This document shows positions 1-12,400 of a stretch of DNA of 64,000 nucleotides, piece by piece. Below the pieces are notes generated by a model. It searched no databases, was not told where the DNA came from, and saw only the letters and a list, made by a program, of their open reading frames with translations. How positions within the stretch are numbered: the stretch's first letter is position 1; every line of letters starts with the position of its first letter. The stretch spans positions 1,178,001 to 1,242,000 of the forward strand of contig MU008168.1 in the NCBI GenBank assembly GCA_010909165.1, written 5' to 3'. A program made the translations under genes and the position numbers. The stretch is from Anthoceros angustus. Its lineage: Eukaryota; Streptophyta; Anthocerotopsida; Anthocerotales; Anthocerotaceae.

Positions 1-773
1 GCCCGTCCCTGTCATGGACCCATGCTGCTTCTGGGACTTCCATCTTCATAGAAATGACTGTGCTTATGGAGTGCACCTGAGCTGAACGTAGAAACACAAT
101 TAGAACCTTTTGATCTGCGTCACATTCTACCAACCCAATCACAATGACGGGCAGCTGAAGAGCAACCTCCTCAAATCTAGCAATTTGAGGTGCAGTTACC
201 AGGACCTTCCAGTCGTGCTAACGACTGGTAACATACATAGTGCATCAGACTTTGACACATACAGAATCTCGTAGGGCACGACGGTTACCCCTTTATCAGT
301 TCGGCTGCTGCGTGCCCATCCAAGTCTGTGAAGATTCCCAAAGTTACTAGCAAGCATTCCATGAGCCGCCAATATGGCTTTCTCCAGCTCTGCTTCAACG
401 GCTGCAAGAATACAGACCGGAGAAAATGTGACAACCTGCATAATACTAGCAGCAGCTCAGCCATTGTAGCTTGGACAGAAGCTACTTACTGGGGACTCCT
501 GTAGACCGTTGCAACTGCAGTCCTGCAAAAACCCGAGTGACTTCAGGACAACCGCATACTTTCCTCTCAAGCATGATACCCAAATGTCGATCATTTGCTA
601 ATCTATTTGGGCTCATCCTTCTACCAACCTTTGTACTCGGTTCCAACATAGCCAACCCAGAAGCAAACCTTCTTCTTCACCCTCCCATCACCAGGAGCAG
701 TAGCAGGCGGTTCCAGCAGCCCGTCACTTCCCTCCACCACAGGGCAAAGCTCAACTGAAGTTCTTTCTGCCAT
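1..773 (-). CDS. tRNA pseudouridine synthase, TruA/PUS1 type, copy 1 (N-terminal exons, cut by window edge)
   Basis: The family isomerises uridine to pseudouridine in tRNA. The start is taken as the ATG at 773-771 (MAERTSVEL). Exon 1 runs to about 629 and ends in a beta strand reading [20 protein letters not shown] donor follows. The next exon begins after a CAG at about 528 and supplies the LQ of the conserved GLQ. The exon at about 406 downward encodes ELEKAI...[20 protein letters not shown], which holds the catalytic Asp of the RTDKGV motif. The remaining exons lie beyond position 1. This is the only one of the three copies in which exon 1 stays in frame; copies 2 and 3 lack one C. The family is secure; the subfamily (PUS1-like) is an inference. 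Confidence 0.8.
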
Positions 774-1309
774 CCTCCATGAAGTCCTCCTACAAGAGTG
801 ACCTGATCCACCCTTACTCTCCAACAGTCCCAGAAATTTTCCTCTGGTGAATGCTCGAGAGCTTACTTTTCCTGCATACATGACAGAAAGACAGATGATC
901 ACCACATTCCGCCTCTATGACTCAACAGGATGCACACCCACGACATAAGGTGGACAACATGATAGGATGTACGCCATCACTCACTCACTTGAGTCACATT
1001 GCCCGTGTCCCTTGGCCAGAGTATGGAAAGAGGGCGGCACCAGGGTGCAGAGCTTGCAGCTGCTCCACCACACTGCGCTGCTACGCATGGCACCCGAATG
1101 CTTCAAAATTTGGCCTCACAGCTCACAGTGTGCCAAATACAGCCTTGTCTCAAGTCCTGTTTGGCAGGACGGCGGATTTCCTCTACATATATGTATTAGG
1201 TTTCATAAATTTCACACTGATAATATAAAATGGAATCAAGTCGATGCTTAGTGTTTTCTGCTCGCTGTTTTCGCTTGGTGTTCTCCATATTAGGAGTTGT
1301 TTGGAGAAG
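774..1309. other. Intergenic stretch between the pseudouridine synthase start and the dispersed repeat
   Basis: No gene is recognised. The short open frames here have no family signature and are repeated, with small changes, upstream of copies 2 and 3. The stretch probably contains the promoter and 5' leader of the minus-strand synthase gene. Confidence 0.5.
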
Positions 1310-1480
1310 AACCTTAAGCATTTTGCGCTTCGATTGGCACTTGGATGGGGTGTTTAGAAGGGAGTGGATGCCCTTGGTGCTAGTAATTTAGGTACGCCAT
1401 GTTATAAATTGTTAAGTACTAAGTCCCATGTCAAAAAAATTTATCCAAGAGGACAATAATGGACTTCTTCTTCTTAATCA
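1310..1480. repeat. Dispersed repeat, full copy
   Basis: The segment contains the phrase GGGAGTGGATGCCCTTGGTG followed by a TTAAGTACTAAGTCCCATG stretch and an ATGGACTTCTTCTTC tail. The same order recurs at about 50,795-50,955, in the unduplicated part of the window. The equivalent places in copies 2 and 3 (about 23,185 and 40,940) have lost the first part. It is therefore a dispersed element rather than only part of the segmental duplication. No terminal structure was identified. Confidence 0.6.
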
Positions 1481-1857
1481 CTTCAGGAGAAGTTAGAAGC
1501 ATAGGTAATAGAGAGAATTTAAATGTAAGGTTGAGATTAAGCTAATTATTATCTAGCACGTAAGATCGTCGTTTATTTAATACCATATAGGTAGTGGAGA
1601 GCTTTTGATTTGGAAAGCCTTACATCTATGACACCATATAACTAGAGAAAGTTATTGATTCAAAAAGCCCAGATGTAAGGAACAATTATGCAATAAAGAA
1701 AGTTGTTGGTACGATTTAAAAAGTCTAGACACAATGTCAAGTTGACTATTTCTCCATTCCACACCACACAATGATAGATGTTCTATCATGTAATATTATT
1801 AATATATTATTTTATATAAAGATAAAGTTGTGAATCCTCTTCTCTCAAGCATGGAGC

Positions 1858-1928
1858 TCCCCTAGCCTAATGGAAAGCATCTTACTTCTAATAAGGGGAT
1901 TGCGGGTTCGAATCTCAGCGTTAGGGGA
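1858..1928 (+). pseudogene. tRNA-Arg(TCT)-like sequence, copy 1
   Basis: A 7-bp acceptor-like stem is seen: TCCCCTA at the 5' side pairs exactly with TAGGGGA at the 3' side. The anticodon stem TCTTA/TAAGG closes a 7-base loop CTTCTAA whose anticodon would be TCT (Arg). A box-B-like GGGTTCGAATC and an A-box-like TAGCCTAATGG are present. The T-stem pairs poorly and the D-arm is weak, so this is more likely a tRNA-derived (SINE-like) relic or pseudogene than a working tRNA. The box-B-like part recurs in the minisatellite that follows. Confidence 0.55.
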
Positions 1929-1954
1929 TTGCGAGTTTGAATCCCGCTGAGAGA

Positions 1955-2640
1955 AATCTAGTAACTTGTTGCATTGCATCATTTGAGTTCCTGCCAAGAA
2001 ACATGAAAATATGGGTTCCTATGATCTGAGGATCATCCCGCCGAGAGTACTCTGGCAACTTGTTTCATTGCATCGTCTAGCAACTTGTTCCATTGCATCG
2101 TTTGAGTTCGTGCAGGAAACATGAGTTCATGGAGGAAACTTCAGATAGTAAACATGGGCTCATCCCGCCAAGAGTACTCTGGCAACGTGTTCCATGGGCA
2201 AACTATGAGTTCATGGAGGAAACTTAAGATAGTAAACATGGGGCTCATCCCGCCAAGAGTACTCTGGCAACGTGTTCCATTGGCAAACATGAGTTCATGC
2301 AGGAAACTTCAGATAGTAAACATGGGGCTCATCCCGCCGAGAGTACTCTGGCAACGTGCATCGTTTGAGTTCGTGCAGGAAACATGAGTTCATGGAGGAA
2401 ACATGGGTTCCCGCCGAGAGCTCATGGAGGAAACTTCAGATACTAAACATGGGGCTCATCCCGCTGAGAGTACGGAGGAAACATGGGTTGCCGCCGAGAA
2501 CTCATGGAGGAAACTTCAGATAGTAAACATGGGGCTCACCCCGCCGAGAGTACTCTGGCAACGTGTTCCATTGCATCGTTTCAGTTCGTGTAGGAAACAT
2601 GAGTTCATGGAGGAAACTTGTGCCCGCGCAGAAGATCTGA
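1955..2640 (+). repeat. Minisatellite with tRNA-box-B-like and 'GAGTACTCTGGCAAC' units, copy 1
   Basis: Imperfect units of roughly 60-100 bp are built from the phrases CCCGCCGAGAGTACTCTGGC, GTTCCATTGCATCGTTTGAG, CAGGAAACATGAGTTCATGG and AGTAAACATGGGGCTCATC. Parts are read in frame as repeated peptides (SSWRKLQIVNMG, PPRVLWQRV). The last units run without a stop into the PPR sequence. Confidence 0.75.
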
Positions 2641-4331
2641 CATCAGGCAGACAGGTCCATTCCGATGTCCTGAGTAGTGTGCTTAACCCTGATGTATTTG
2701 TCGGGAGCTGCCTGGTGGAAATGTATGCAAGATGTGGGAGGTTGGATGATGCTCGTACAATCTTTGACAAGTTGGACTCGAGAAATGTGGTCACATGGAA
2801 TACGCTGCTTGGAGGGTATGCTGAGGGTGGGCGTGGGCAAGAAGCCCTTGCGCTCTATGCAAGTATGCAAGAGGAGGGAATCACTCTGCCTGACCATGTC
2901 ACGTTTTTGTGCCTCCTCAAAGCATGTGGGTGGTAGCAGTGGAACACTACACCAGGGAATGCGGCTTCATTCACAAATACAGGAAGCAGGTCTAGGGCAT
3001 TGGAGCAGGGAAGTCAGCTACATGACCAGTTTCAGGAGATGGGGCTGCAAGTTGACGTGGTCATTTCGAGCTGCCTGGTGGACATATATGCAAACTGTGG
3101 GAGCTTAGAGGATGCCCGCAGGGTGTTTGACGAGTCAGCCACAAGAGATGTCGTGACTTGGACTGCCATGCTCACTGCGTACGAGGAGCATGGTCTAGCC
3201 AAGAAGCGCTGTCTCTGTATGTGGTTGTGGGCAGCTGCCTAGTGGACATGTATGCGAAATGTGGGTGCTTGGATGATGCTCGGAGCGTGTTCTACACTCT
3301 GGATACCAGAGCCATCCTGACATGGAATGTGATGTTTGCAGGATATGTCTTGCACGGGCTGGGGCAGGAGGCCCTTGATCTCTATGCCGTCATGCATCAC
3401 CGTGGAATCACGGCCGCTGATCATGTTACATTCGCCCGTCTTCTAAAGGCATGTGCTCGCATGGGAGCATTGCACACGGGGCACCAGCTCCATGCTCAGG
3501 TTCGAGAGAGATGTTTGAAAGCGGATGTGGTTGTGGGCAGCTGCCTGGTGAACATGTATGCAAAATGCGGAGCTTGGACTGAGCCTGCAGAGTGTTTGAA
3601 AGCCTGCCCACAAAGAACGAGGTGACATGGAGTGCGGTAGTTCTTGCAGCGTATGGTCAGCACAGGATGGGTCAGGAAGCTCTCATGTGCTACGACAAAA
3701 TGGTGATGGCAGGCGTCCAGGCGAATGAAGTCCCGTTCCTTTCAATTCTCTCTGCCTGCAGTCATGCTGGCCTGGTGTGGGAAGGTCTGCAGTACTTCAA
3801 ATCCATGGACAGATATCACGGCATAGCTCCCAGAGCTGAGCACTATGCCTGTATGATACATCTCCTGGGACGTGCCGGACGCTTCACAGTGGTAGAAGAG
3901 CTCTTGTCAAGTATGCCGATGCAGCCTACTCTTTCCTTTCCATGTTAATGTCTCTGCTGGGCTTCCTGCAGGAAGCACAGTAATGTATCTCTCGCGGAGA
4001 ACAAGTCTTCGATCTGGCAGTGCGTCTGCAGCCCACAAATGCCGCAGCATACATGTTGATGTCATAGATGTACGCTGATGCGGGCCTTCCAGAGGACGCC
4101 CATAGGGTGGACAAGCGCAGGAAGACGGAAAGTGCTGCGTGGAAAGAGCCAGGCTGGAGCTGGATAGCGCATGACGAGGAAGTGCACACCTTTCTGGCGG
4201 GCCGCGTCCAGAACTCACAGCATAGTCAAGTGTATGACATGTTAGCCGAGGTAACCTGTAAGCAGGAGGCAGCACAGGCAGAACAGAGCGTGTGCTCGGT
4301 ATCCTCATCTCTGTCCGAGGGTCCCTCATGA
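2403..4331 (+). pseudogene. PLS-class PPR gene with E-motif, copy A, broken by frameshifts
   Basis: PPR proteins bind organellar RNA through helical repeats. Typical repeats are seen: VFVGSCLVEMYARCG with VVTWNTLLGGY (about 2690-2930), VVVGSCLVDMYAKCG with ILTWNVMFAGY (3220-3460), and a late block with LSACSHAGL and HYACMIHLLGRAG (3740-3900). An E-motif relic (EPGWSWI...EVHTF) lies at about 4146-4190. The frame is broken near 2935 (stop after LLKACGW), 3220, 3580 and 3950, so no full protein can be read. The open frame begins in the minisatellite. No organelle-targeting peptide is evident. Copy B (24,270-26,118) is nearly identical and also broken. Confidence 0.8.
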
Positions 4332-4958
4332 TGCGTCCCTCTGCCCTCTACCACGTGCAGGTCTTGAGAAATGGATGGTGTGCATTGCTTCTGGGAAGCT
4401 ACGTGTATCCACGACTTGCTCCGAAGACAGAAGACAGCTCACCTTGGGAGCAGCATCAGGTGGCACAGGAATATACCTGTTCTGTTGTACATAGCAGTCT
4501 TGGTGAGATGAAAGAGCATTGCTTGACGTGGTGAAACACGAACCCAGCAAACAGTGTACGGATTGGGGCTGGACATCTCGCCTCCTCGAAACTATGGAAA
4601 CTGTCAGGAGTCGGTCTCATCCGATTCCTTTCATGAAAGGGCCATCTTCAAGGACGAAAGAGAGAGAGTGCAGCGCTCCTGTAGTCCAAAATGTAGTCCG
4701 AAACCACTGGTGTCAGGAATGCCTCGTCGTGCAAAGTCTACAGTGTAGACAGCTTTGTAACAAGTATGTAGCTAGAGAGGCGCCTTTGCAGGCGTGCAGA
4801 AGTCGGAGGCGTGCAGTGCACGCTTCTCCGCGCCGCTGGCCAGCACTGGCCCAGGAGGAGTGGATTCCACTCTCTCTGGAGTGGGACGCCCTTGGTTCTG
4901 CTTGCCTTCTTTTGCTAGTCCTCCTCACAGGGTGAGACGTTGTTGTGAAGGTTGGGCT
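4332..4958 (+). promoter_or_regulatory. Upstream/leader region of the LRR-ROCO gene, copy A
   Basis: This stretch separates the PPR remnant from the first ATG of the LRR frame. An open frame precedes that ATG without a family signature, and the same holds in copy B (26,119-26,746). It most probably contains promoter and 5' UTR. No specific element is identified. Confidence 0.35.
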
Positions 4959-6411
4959 ATGACGGATCCATCTCTTCCTCCCGGCGCCGCGCCGGTGGAC
5001 CTGCTCCACAGCCTCGAGTCCCGCTCGCCGCACCTGCGTGCTTTGCTTGCAGACCTGGAGTCCTACTCGCGACAGCCGTCGGAACTGCCGTCTGTTGATT
5101 CGTGGGGAAGCTACTTCAATTGCGACTGCGAGGACGGGGAATGTCACCACCGCGAGGAATGGCACTGGGAGGTGCGCTTGCGTCTACTCACAGCTATGGG
5201 CAGATGCCGGTCGCTCACGACAATTCGACTGAATCCTCGGCGGACGATGGGTCACAGCGTGAGGCAGAACGAGGCGGTGGCGCTCTTATCAGGCTTGCAA
5301 CACAACTTTGGGCTGACGGAGCTGGATCTGTATGGCTACAAGGGTTTTGGGACGGCAGCAGCCTGCCTGCAGTTGAGTGCCATCATCGACAGAACTTCTT
5401 CCTCACTGCAATCCCTCGGTCTGCAATATGTGGGATTGAGTGCAGACGGCCTGGGTGCCATCGCTGCAGCCCTTGGACGCAATGCCAGCTCATCAGAGCT
5501 GTTCAGCTTATCTCTGTGTGGGAACGACATTGGGAATGCTGTCGGGGCGCAACACTTGGCCGACATCCTTACCAACTCGCCCAAGCTCCGCATCTCGATG
5601 AGCAACATAGGGATGGACGAGGAAGGAGCCGTGGTGATTGCACAGGCCCTGGCGCATACCACCACACTGGCCGAGCTCACAATCGGAGATCCTGCGCCCC
5701 GGAATCCAAACCAGCGCGCGCCCATGTTCCTCGTTCCACTGCTCCAAGCTTTGGTGTGGCACACCGTGGCGGATCCTCCAGCTGCTGTTTCTTGCAATTA
5801 CTCCATCAGTAAGCTTGTCCTTGGGTGTCCGGGAGGCCAGGAGGCTGTGGAGCCGGGGCTGGGAGAAGCCCTGGCTCGGGTGCTTCGCACCAACCGGGCT
5901 CTGAAAGACCTCAAACTATCCAGCTTCTTCGTCAAACGCGGATTGGGAGCTCTGTGCGAAAACAGCAGCATCACCAATCTCCTGGTGGCCCACTCGCCGC
6001 AGTCGGACGATGATGACATGGATCCCATGCTGACCACCATCCTGGATGAGTGCGAGACTGTTGAGCAGGTGCAGATCCAGTTTGACAAGCCCTTTGGTCC
6101 GTCCAGCTTCACCAAGGCGTTTTTCCAAGGGTTCCTGCAGAAAAACCGCAGCATCAAGAGGCTGGTGTTGGATGGCTGGGATGGGCTGGACGAGGAGATG
6201 TTTGAAGACCTGATTCAGTCCTTGTCCACCAACACCAACACCTCTCTCGGGCTTGAGCACATCTCCATCGAGGGCACCTCATGGGAAAAGCAAGGCAGGG
6301 CCGAACGTCTGCAGGAAGCGTTGAGAGATGCATTGCGAGTGCAGCCGGAGCTGGCTGCGTTGCTTGCAGACCTGGAGTCCCACTCGGCAGGGCGGTCCAG
6401 GTCGGGGTGGT
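4959..6411 (+). CDS. First exon of LRR-ROCO copy A: N-terminus plus complete LRR module 1
   Basis: This is the one middle-type module in either copy that reads uninterrupted from end to end. It starts at MTDPSLPPG; the module begins at 5040 with ALLADLES. Landmarks are an aromatic/acidic segment (FNCDCEDGECHHREEWHWEV), LRRs such as LDLYGYKGFG, LSLCGNDIGNAVGAQHLADI and MDEEGAVVIAQALAHTTTLAEL (RNase-inhibitor-like spacing), then LDECETVEQVQIQFDKPFGP, RLVLDGWDGLDEEMFEDLI and a closing QPELAALLADLES that begins module 2. After 6411 an insertion of about 45 bp shifts the frame. Confidence 0.8.
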
Positions 6412-9400
6412 TAGGTGTTGATTCGTGGGACGCGACTTCCCATGGAACTGGGAGGACCCTGTTGATTCGTGGGAAAGCTACTTCAATTGCGACTGCGAGG
6501 ACGGGGAATGTCACCACCGCGAGGAATGGCACTGGGAGGTGCGCCTGCTCACAGCTATGGGCAGATGCCGGTCGCTGAGGAAGATTCGACTGAATCCTCG
6601 GCGGAAGATGGGTCACAGCGTGAGGCAGGACGAGGCGGTGGCGCTCTTATCAGGCTTGCAATACAACTTTGGGCTGACGGTGCTGGATCTGTATGGCTAC
6701 AAGGGTTTTGGGACGGCAGCAGCCTGCCTGCAGTTGAGTGCCATCATCGACAGAACTTCTTCCTCACTGCAATTCCTCGGTCTGCAATATGTGGGATTGA
6801 GTGCAGACGGCCTGGGTGCCATCGCTGCAGCCCTTGGCTCATCAGAGCTGTTCAGCTTATCTCTGTGTGGGAACGACATTGGGAATGCTGTCGGGGCGCA
6901 ACACTTGGCCGACATCCTTACCAACTCGCCCAAGCTCCGCATACTCTCGATGAGCAACATAGGGATGGACGAGGAAGGAGCCGTGGTGATTGCACAGGCC
7001 CTGGCGCATACCACCACACTGGCTGGGCTTAGAATCGGAGATCCTGCGCCCCGGAATCCAAACCAGCGCGCGCCCATATTCGTCGTTCCACTTCTCCAAG
7101 CTTTGGTGTGGCAAACCCAGGCGGATCCTCCAGCTGCTGTTTCTGGCAATCACTCCATCACACGGCTTGACCTTGGGTGTCCGGGAGGCCAGGAGGCTGT
7201 GGAGCCGGGTCTGGGAGAAGCCCTGGCTCAGGTGCTTCGCACCAACCGGGCTCTGAAAGACCTCAAACTATCCAGCTTCTTCGTCACACGCGGATTGGGA
7301 GCTCTGCGGGAAAACAGCAGCATCACCGAACTCCTGGTGTTCACTCGCGGCAGTCGGAGGATGATGACATGGATCCCATCCTGACCACCATCCTGGATGA
7401 GTGCAAGACTGTTGAGGAGGTGCAGATCCGGTTTGACAAGCCCTTTGGTCCGTCCAGCTTCACCAAGGCGTTTTTCAAGGGTTGCTGCAGAAAACCGCAG
7501 CATCAAGAGGCTGGGGTTGGATGGCTGGGATGGGCTGGACGAGGAGATGTTTGAAGACCTGATTCAATCCCTGTCCACCAACACCAACAGGTATCTCAGG
7601 CTGGAACACATCTCCATCGAGCGCACCTCGTGGGAAAAGCAAGGCAGGGCCGAACGTCTGCAGATAGCGTTGAGAGATGCACTGCGAGTGCAGCCGGAGC
7701 TGGCTGCCTTGCTTGCAAACTTGGAGTCCGAGTCCAGGTCAGTGTTGATTCGTGGGACGCGACTTCCCATGGAACTGGGAGGACCCTGTTGATTCGTGGG
7801 AAAGCTACTTCAATTGCGACTGCGAGGACGGGGAATGTCACCACCGCGAGGAATGGCACTGGGAGGTGCGCTTGCGTCTGCTCACAGCTATGGGCAGATG
7901 CCGGTCGCTGAGGAAGATTCATCTGAATCCTCCGGCGGAGGAGGGTCACAGCGTGAGGCAGGACGAGGCGCTGGCGCTATCAGGCTTGCAACACAACTTG
8001 TGCTGGAGGAGCTGAATCTGTATGGCTACAAGGGTTTGGGACGGCAGCAGCCTGCCTGCAGTTGAGTGCCATCATCGACAGAACTTCTTCCTCACTGGAC
8101 TTCCTCGGTCTGCAACATCTGGGATTGAGTGCAGAAGGACTGGGTGCCATCGCTGCAGCCCTTGGACGCAATCAGAGCTGTCCAGATTGTCTCTGTGGGA
8201 ACGACATTGGGAATGCTGTCGGGGCGCAACACTTGGCCGACATCCTTACCAACTCGCCCAAGCTCCGCAATCTCTGGATGAGCAACATAGGCATGGACGA
8301 GGAAGGAGCCGTGGTGATTGCACAGGCCCTGGCGCATACCACCACACTGGCTGGGCTTAGAATCGGAGATCCTGCGCCCCGGAATCCAAACCAGCGCGCC
8401 CATGTTCCTCGTTCCATTGCTCCAAGCTTTGGTGTGGCAAACCCTGGCGGATCCTCCAGCTGCTGTTTCTGGCAATCACTCCATCACACGGCTTGTCCTT
8501 GGGTGTCCGGGAGGCCAGGAGGCTGTGGAGGGCTGGGAGAAGCCCTGGCTCAGGTGCTTCGCACCAACCGGGCTCTGAAAGACCTCAAACTATCCAGCTT
8601 CTTCGTCACACGCGGATTGGGAGCTCTGCGGGAAAACAGCAGCATCACCAAACTCCTGGTGTTTCACTCGCGGCAGTCGGAGGATGATGACATGGATCCC
8701 ATCCTGACCACCATCCTGGATGAGTGCAAGACTGTTGAGGAGGTGCAGATCCGGTTTGACAAGCCCTTTGGTCCGTCCAGCTTCACCAAGGCGTTTTTCA
8801 AGGGTTGCTGCAGAAAACCGCAGCATCAACAGGCTGGTGTTGGATGGCTGGGATGGGCTGGACGACGAGATGTTTGAAGACCTGATTCAATCCCTGTCCA
8901 CCAACACCAACAGGTATCTCAGGCTGGATCACATCTCCATCAAGGGCACCTCATGGGAAAAGCAAGGCAGGGGCGAACGTCTGCAGAAAGCGTTGGGAGC
9001 TGCGAGTGCAGCCCAGCTGCGTGCGTTGCTCGCAGACTTGGAGTCCGAGTCGCCAGTGCTGCAAGAACTCCCACGGAACTGGGAGGATCTGTTGATTGTG
9101 GGAAGCTATTTCAATTGCGACTGCGAGGACGGGGAATGTCACCACCGCGAGGAATGGCACTGGGAGGTGCGCTTGCGTCTGCTCACAGCTATCGGCAGAT
9201 GCCGGTCGCTGAGGAAGATTCATCTGAATCCTCGGAAGAGGGTCACAGCGTGAGGAGGACGAGGCGGTGGCGCTCTTATCAGGCTTGCAACACAACCTTG
9301 TGCTGGAGGAGCTGAATCTGTATGGCTACAAGGGGTTTGGGACGGCAGCAGCCTGCCTGCAGTTGAGTGCCATCATCGACAGAACTCATCGCTCACTGGA

Positions 9401-12400
9401 CCTCGGTCTGCAATATGTGGATTGAGTGCAGAAGGCCTGGGTGCCATCGCTGCAGCCCTTGGCTCAGCTCAGTGCTGTCCAGATTGTCTCTGTGTGGGAA
9501 CGACATTGGGAATGCTGTCGGGGCGCAACACTTGGCCGACATCCTTACCAACTCGCCCAAGCTCCGCAATCTCTGGATGAGCAACATAGGGATGGAAGGA
9601 GCCGTGGTGATTGCACAGGCCCTGGCGCATACCACCACACTGGCTGGGCTTAGAATCGGAGATCCTGCGCCCCGGAATCCAAACCAGCGCGCCCATGTTC
9701 CTCGTTCCATTGCTCCAAGCTTTGGTGTGGCAAACCCTGGCGGATCCTCCAGCTGCTGTTTCTGGCAATCACTCCATCACACGGCTTGTCCTTGGGTGTC
9801 CGGGAGGCCAGGAGGCTGTGGAGCTGGGCTGGGAGAAGCCCTGGCTCAGGTGCTTCGCACCAACCGGGCTCTGAAAGACCTCAAACTATCCAGCTTCTTC
9901 GTCACACGCGGATTGGGAGCTCTGCGGGAAAACAGCAGCATCACCAAACTCCTGGTGTTCACTCGCAGTCGGAGGATGATGACATGGATCCCATCCTGAC
10001 CACCATCCTGGATGAGTGCAAGACTGTTGAGGAGGTGCAGATCCGGTTTGACAAGCCCTTTGGTCCGTCCAGCTTCACCAAGGCGTTTTTCCAAGGGTTG
10101 CTGCAGAAAACCGCAGCATCAACAGGCTGGTGTTGGATGGCTGGGATGGGCTGGACGACGAGATGTTTGAAGACCTGATTCAATCCCTGTCCACCAACAC
10201 CAACACCCATCTCAGGCTGGATCACATCTCCATCAAGGGCACCTCATGGGAAAAGCAAGGCAGGGGCGAACGTCTGGAGAAAGCGTTGAGAGCTGCGCGA
10301 GTGCAGCCGCAGCTGCGTGCGTTGCAGACCTGGAGTCCCACTCGCCAGTGCTGCAAGAACTCCCATCTGTGGATTTGTGGGAAGCTACTTCAATTGCGAC
10401 TGCGAGGACGGGGAATGTCACCACCGCGAGGAATGGCACTGGGAGGTGCGCTTGCGTCTGCTCACAGCTATCGGCAGATGCCGGTCGCTCAGGAAGATTC
10501 ATCTGAATCCTGGGAGGAGGGTCACAGCGTGAGGAGGACGAGGCGCTGGCGCTGCTATCAGGCTTGCAACACAACCTTGTGCTGGAGGAGGATCTGTATG
10601 GCTACAAGGGGTTTGGGACGGCAGCCTGCCAGGCACTGATTGCCGTCATCGACAGAACTCATCGCTCACTGGAATCCTCGGTCTGCAATATGGGATTGAG
10701 TGCAGAAGGACTGCCATCGCTGCAGCCCTTGGACGCAATGCAGCTCATCAGTGCTGTCCAGATTGTCTCTGTGTGGGAACGACATCGGGAATGCTGTCGG
10801 GGCGCAACACTTGGCCGACATCCTTACCAACTCGCCCAAGCTCCGCAATCTGGATGAGCAACATAGGCATGGACGAGGAAGGAGCCGTGGTGATTGCACA
10901 GGCCCTGGCGCATACCACCACACTGGCTGGGCTTAGAATCGGAGATCCTGCGCCCCGGAATCCAAACCAGCCGCGCCCATGTTCCTCGTTCCATTGCTCC
11001 AAGCTTTGGTGTGGCACACCCTGGCGGATCCTCCAGCTGCTGTTTCTGGCAATCACTCCATCACACGGCTTGTCCTTGAGTGTCCGGGAGGCCAGGAGGC
11101 TGTGGAGGGCTGGGAGAAGCCCTGGCTCAGGTGCTTCGCACCAACCGGGCTCTGAAAGACCTCAGACTATCCAGCTTCTTCGTCACACGCGGATTGGGAG
11201 CTCTGCGGAAAACAGCAGCATCACCAAACTCCTGGTGTTTCACTCGCGGCAGTCGGAGGATGATGACATGGATCCCATCCTGACCACCATCCTGGATGAG
11301 TGCAAGACTGTTGAGGAGGTGCAGATCCGGTTTGACAAGCCCTTTGGTCCGTCCAGCTTCACCAAGGCGTTTTTCAAGGGTTGCTGCAGAAAACCGCAGC
11401 ATCAACAGGCTGGTGTTGGATGGCTGGGATGGCTGGACGACGAGATGTTTGAAGACCTGATTCAATCCCTGTCCACCAACACCAACACCCACCTCAGGCT
11501 GGATCACATCTCCATCAAGGGCACCTCATGGGAAAAGCAAGGCAGGGGCGAACGTCTGGAGAAAGCGTTGGGAGCTGCGCGAGTGCAGCCGCAGCTGCGT
11601 GCGTTGCTCGCAGACTTGGAGTCCGAGTCGCCAGTGCTGCAAGAACTCCCATCTGTGGATTTGTGGGAAGCTATTTCGATTGCCTTTGCCAGGAGGCCTA
11701 CAGGGAGTGTCCACCGGGGCAGTGGCAGTGGTACGTACGCCTGCGCCTGCTCACAGCTATCGGCAAATGCCGGTCGCTGAGGAAGATTCATCTGAATCCT
11801 CCGGGGAGGAGGGCACTTACAGCGTGAGGGAGGTAGAGGCGCTGGCTCTGCTATCAGGCTTGCAACACAACCTTGTGCTGGAGGAGCTGAATCTGTATAC
11901 AAGGGGTTTGGGACGGCAGCCTGCCTGCAGTTGAGTGCCATCGACAGAACTGCTATCTCACTGGACTTGCGGTCTGCAATATCTGGGATTGAGTGCAGAA
12001 GGACTGGGTGCCATCGCTGCAGCCCTTGGACGCAATGCCAGCTCATCAGTGCTGTCCAGATTGTCTCTGTGGGAACGACATCGGAATGCTGTCGCAACAC
12101 TTGGCCGACATCCTTACCAACTCGCCCAAGCTCCGCAATCTATGGATGAGCAACATAGGCATGGACGAGGAAGGAGCCGTGGTGATTGCACAGGCCCTGG
12201 CGCATACCACTACACTGGCTGGGCTTAGAATCGGAGATCCTGCGCCCGGAATCCAAACCAGCCCGCGCCCATGTTCCTCGTTCCATTGCTCCAAGCTTTG
12301 GTGTGGCACACCCTGGCGGATCCTCCAGCTGCTGTTTCTGGCAATCACTCCATCACACGGCTTGTCCTTGAGTGTCCGGGAGGCCAGGAGGCTGTGGAGC

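Noticed and set aside
1858-1928. A functional tRNA-Arg(TCT) gene
   Set aside because: The T-stem has mismatches and the D-arm is poor, and the three copies change in the arms. A relic or SINE-like origin fits better, though a covariance model is needed.
4794-4958. In-frame extension upstream of the LRR gene start (MQKSEACSARF...) as the true N-terminus
   Set aside because: It has no conserved features, and the ATG at 4959 with MTDPSLPPG has an equivalent ATG in copy B with the same context. The upstream part reads like leader sequence that is open by chance.
5102-5812. Long alternative-frame ORFs within the LRR modules, on both strands (for example GKLLQLRLRGRGMSPPRG)
   Set aside because: They recur in every module because the DNA is repeated and GC-rich, while only one frame shows LRR consensus and continuity with the rest of the gene.
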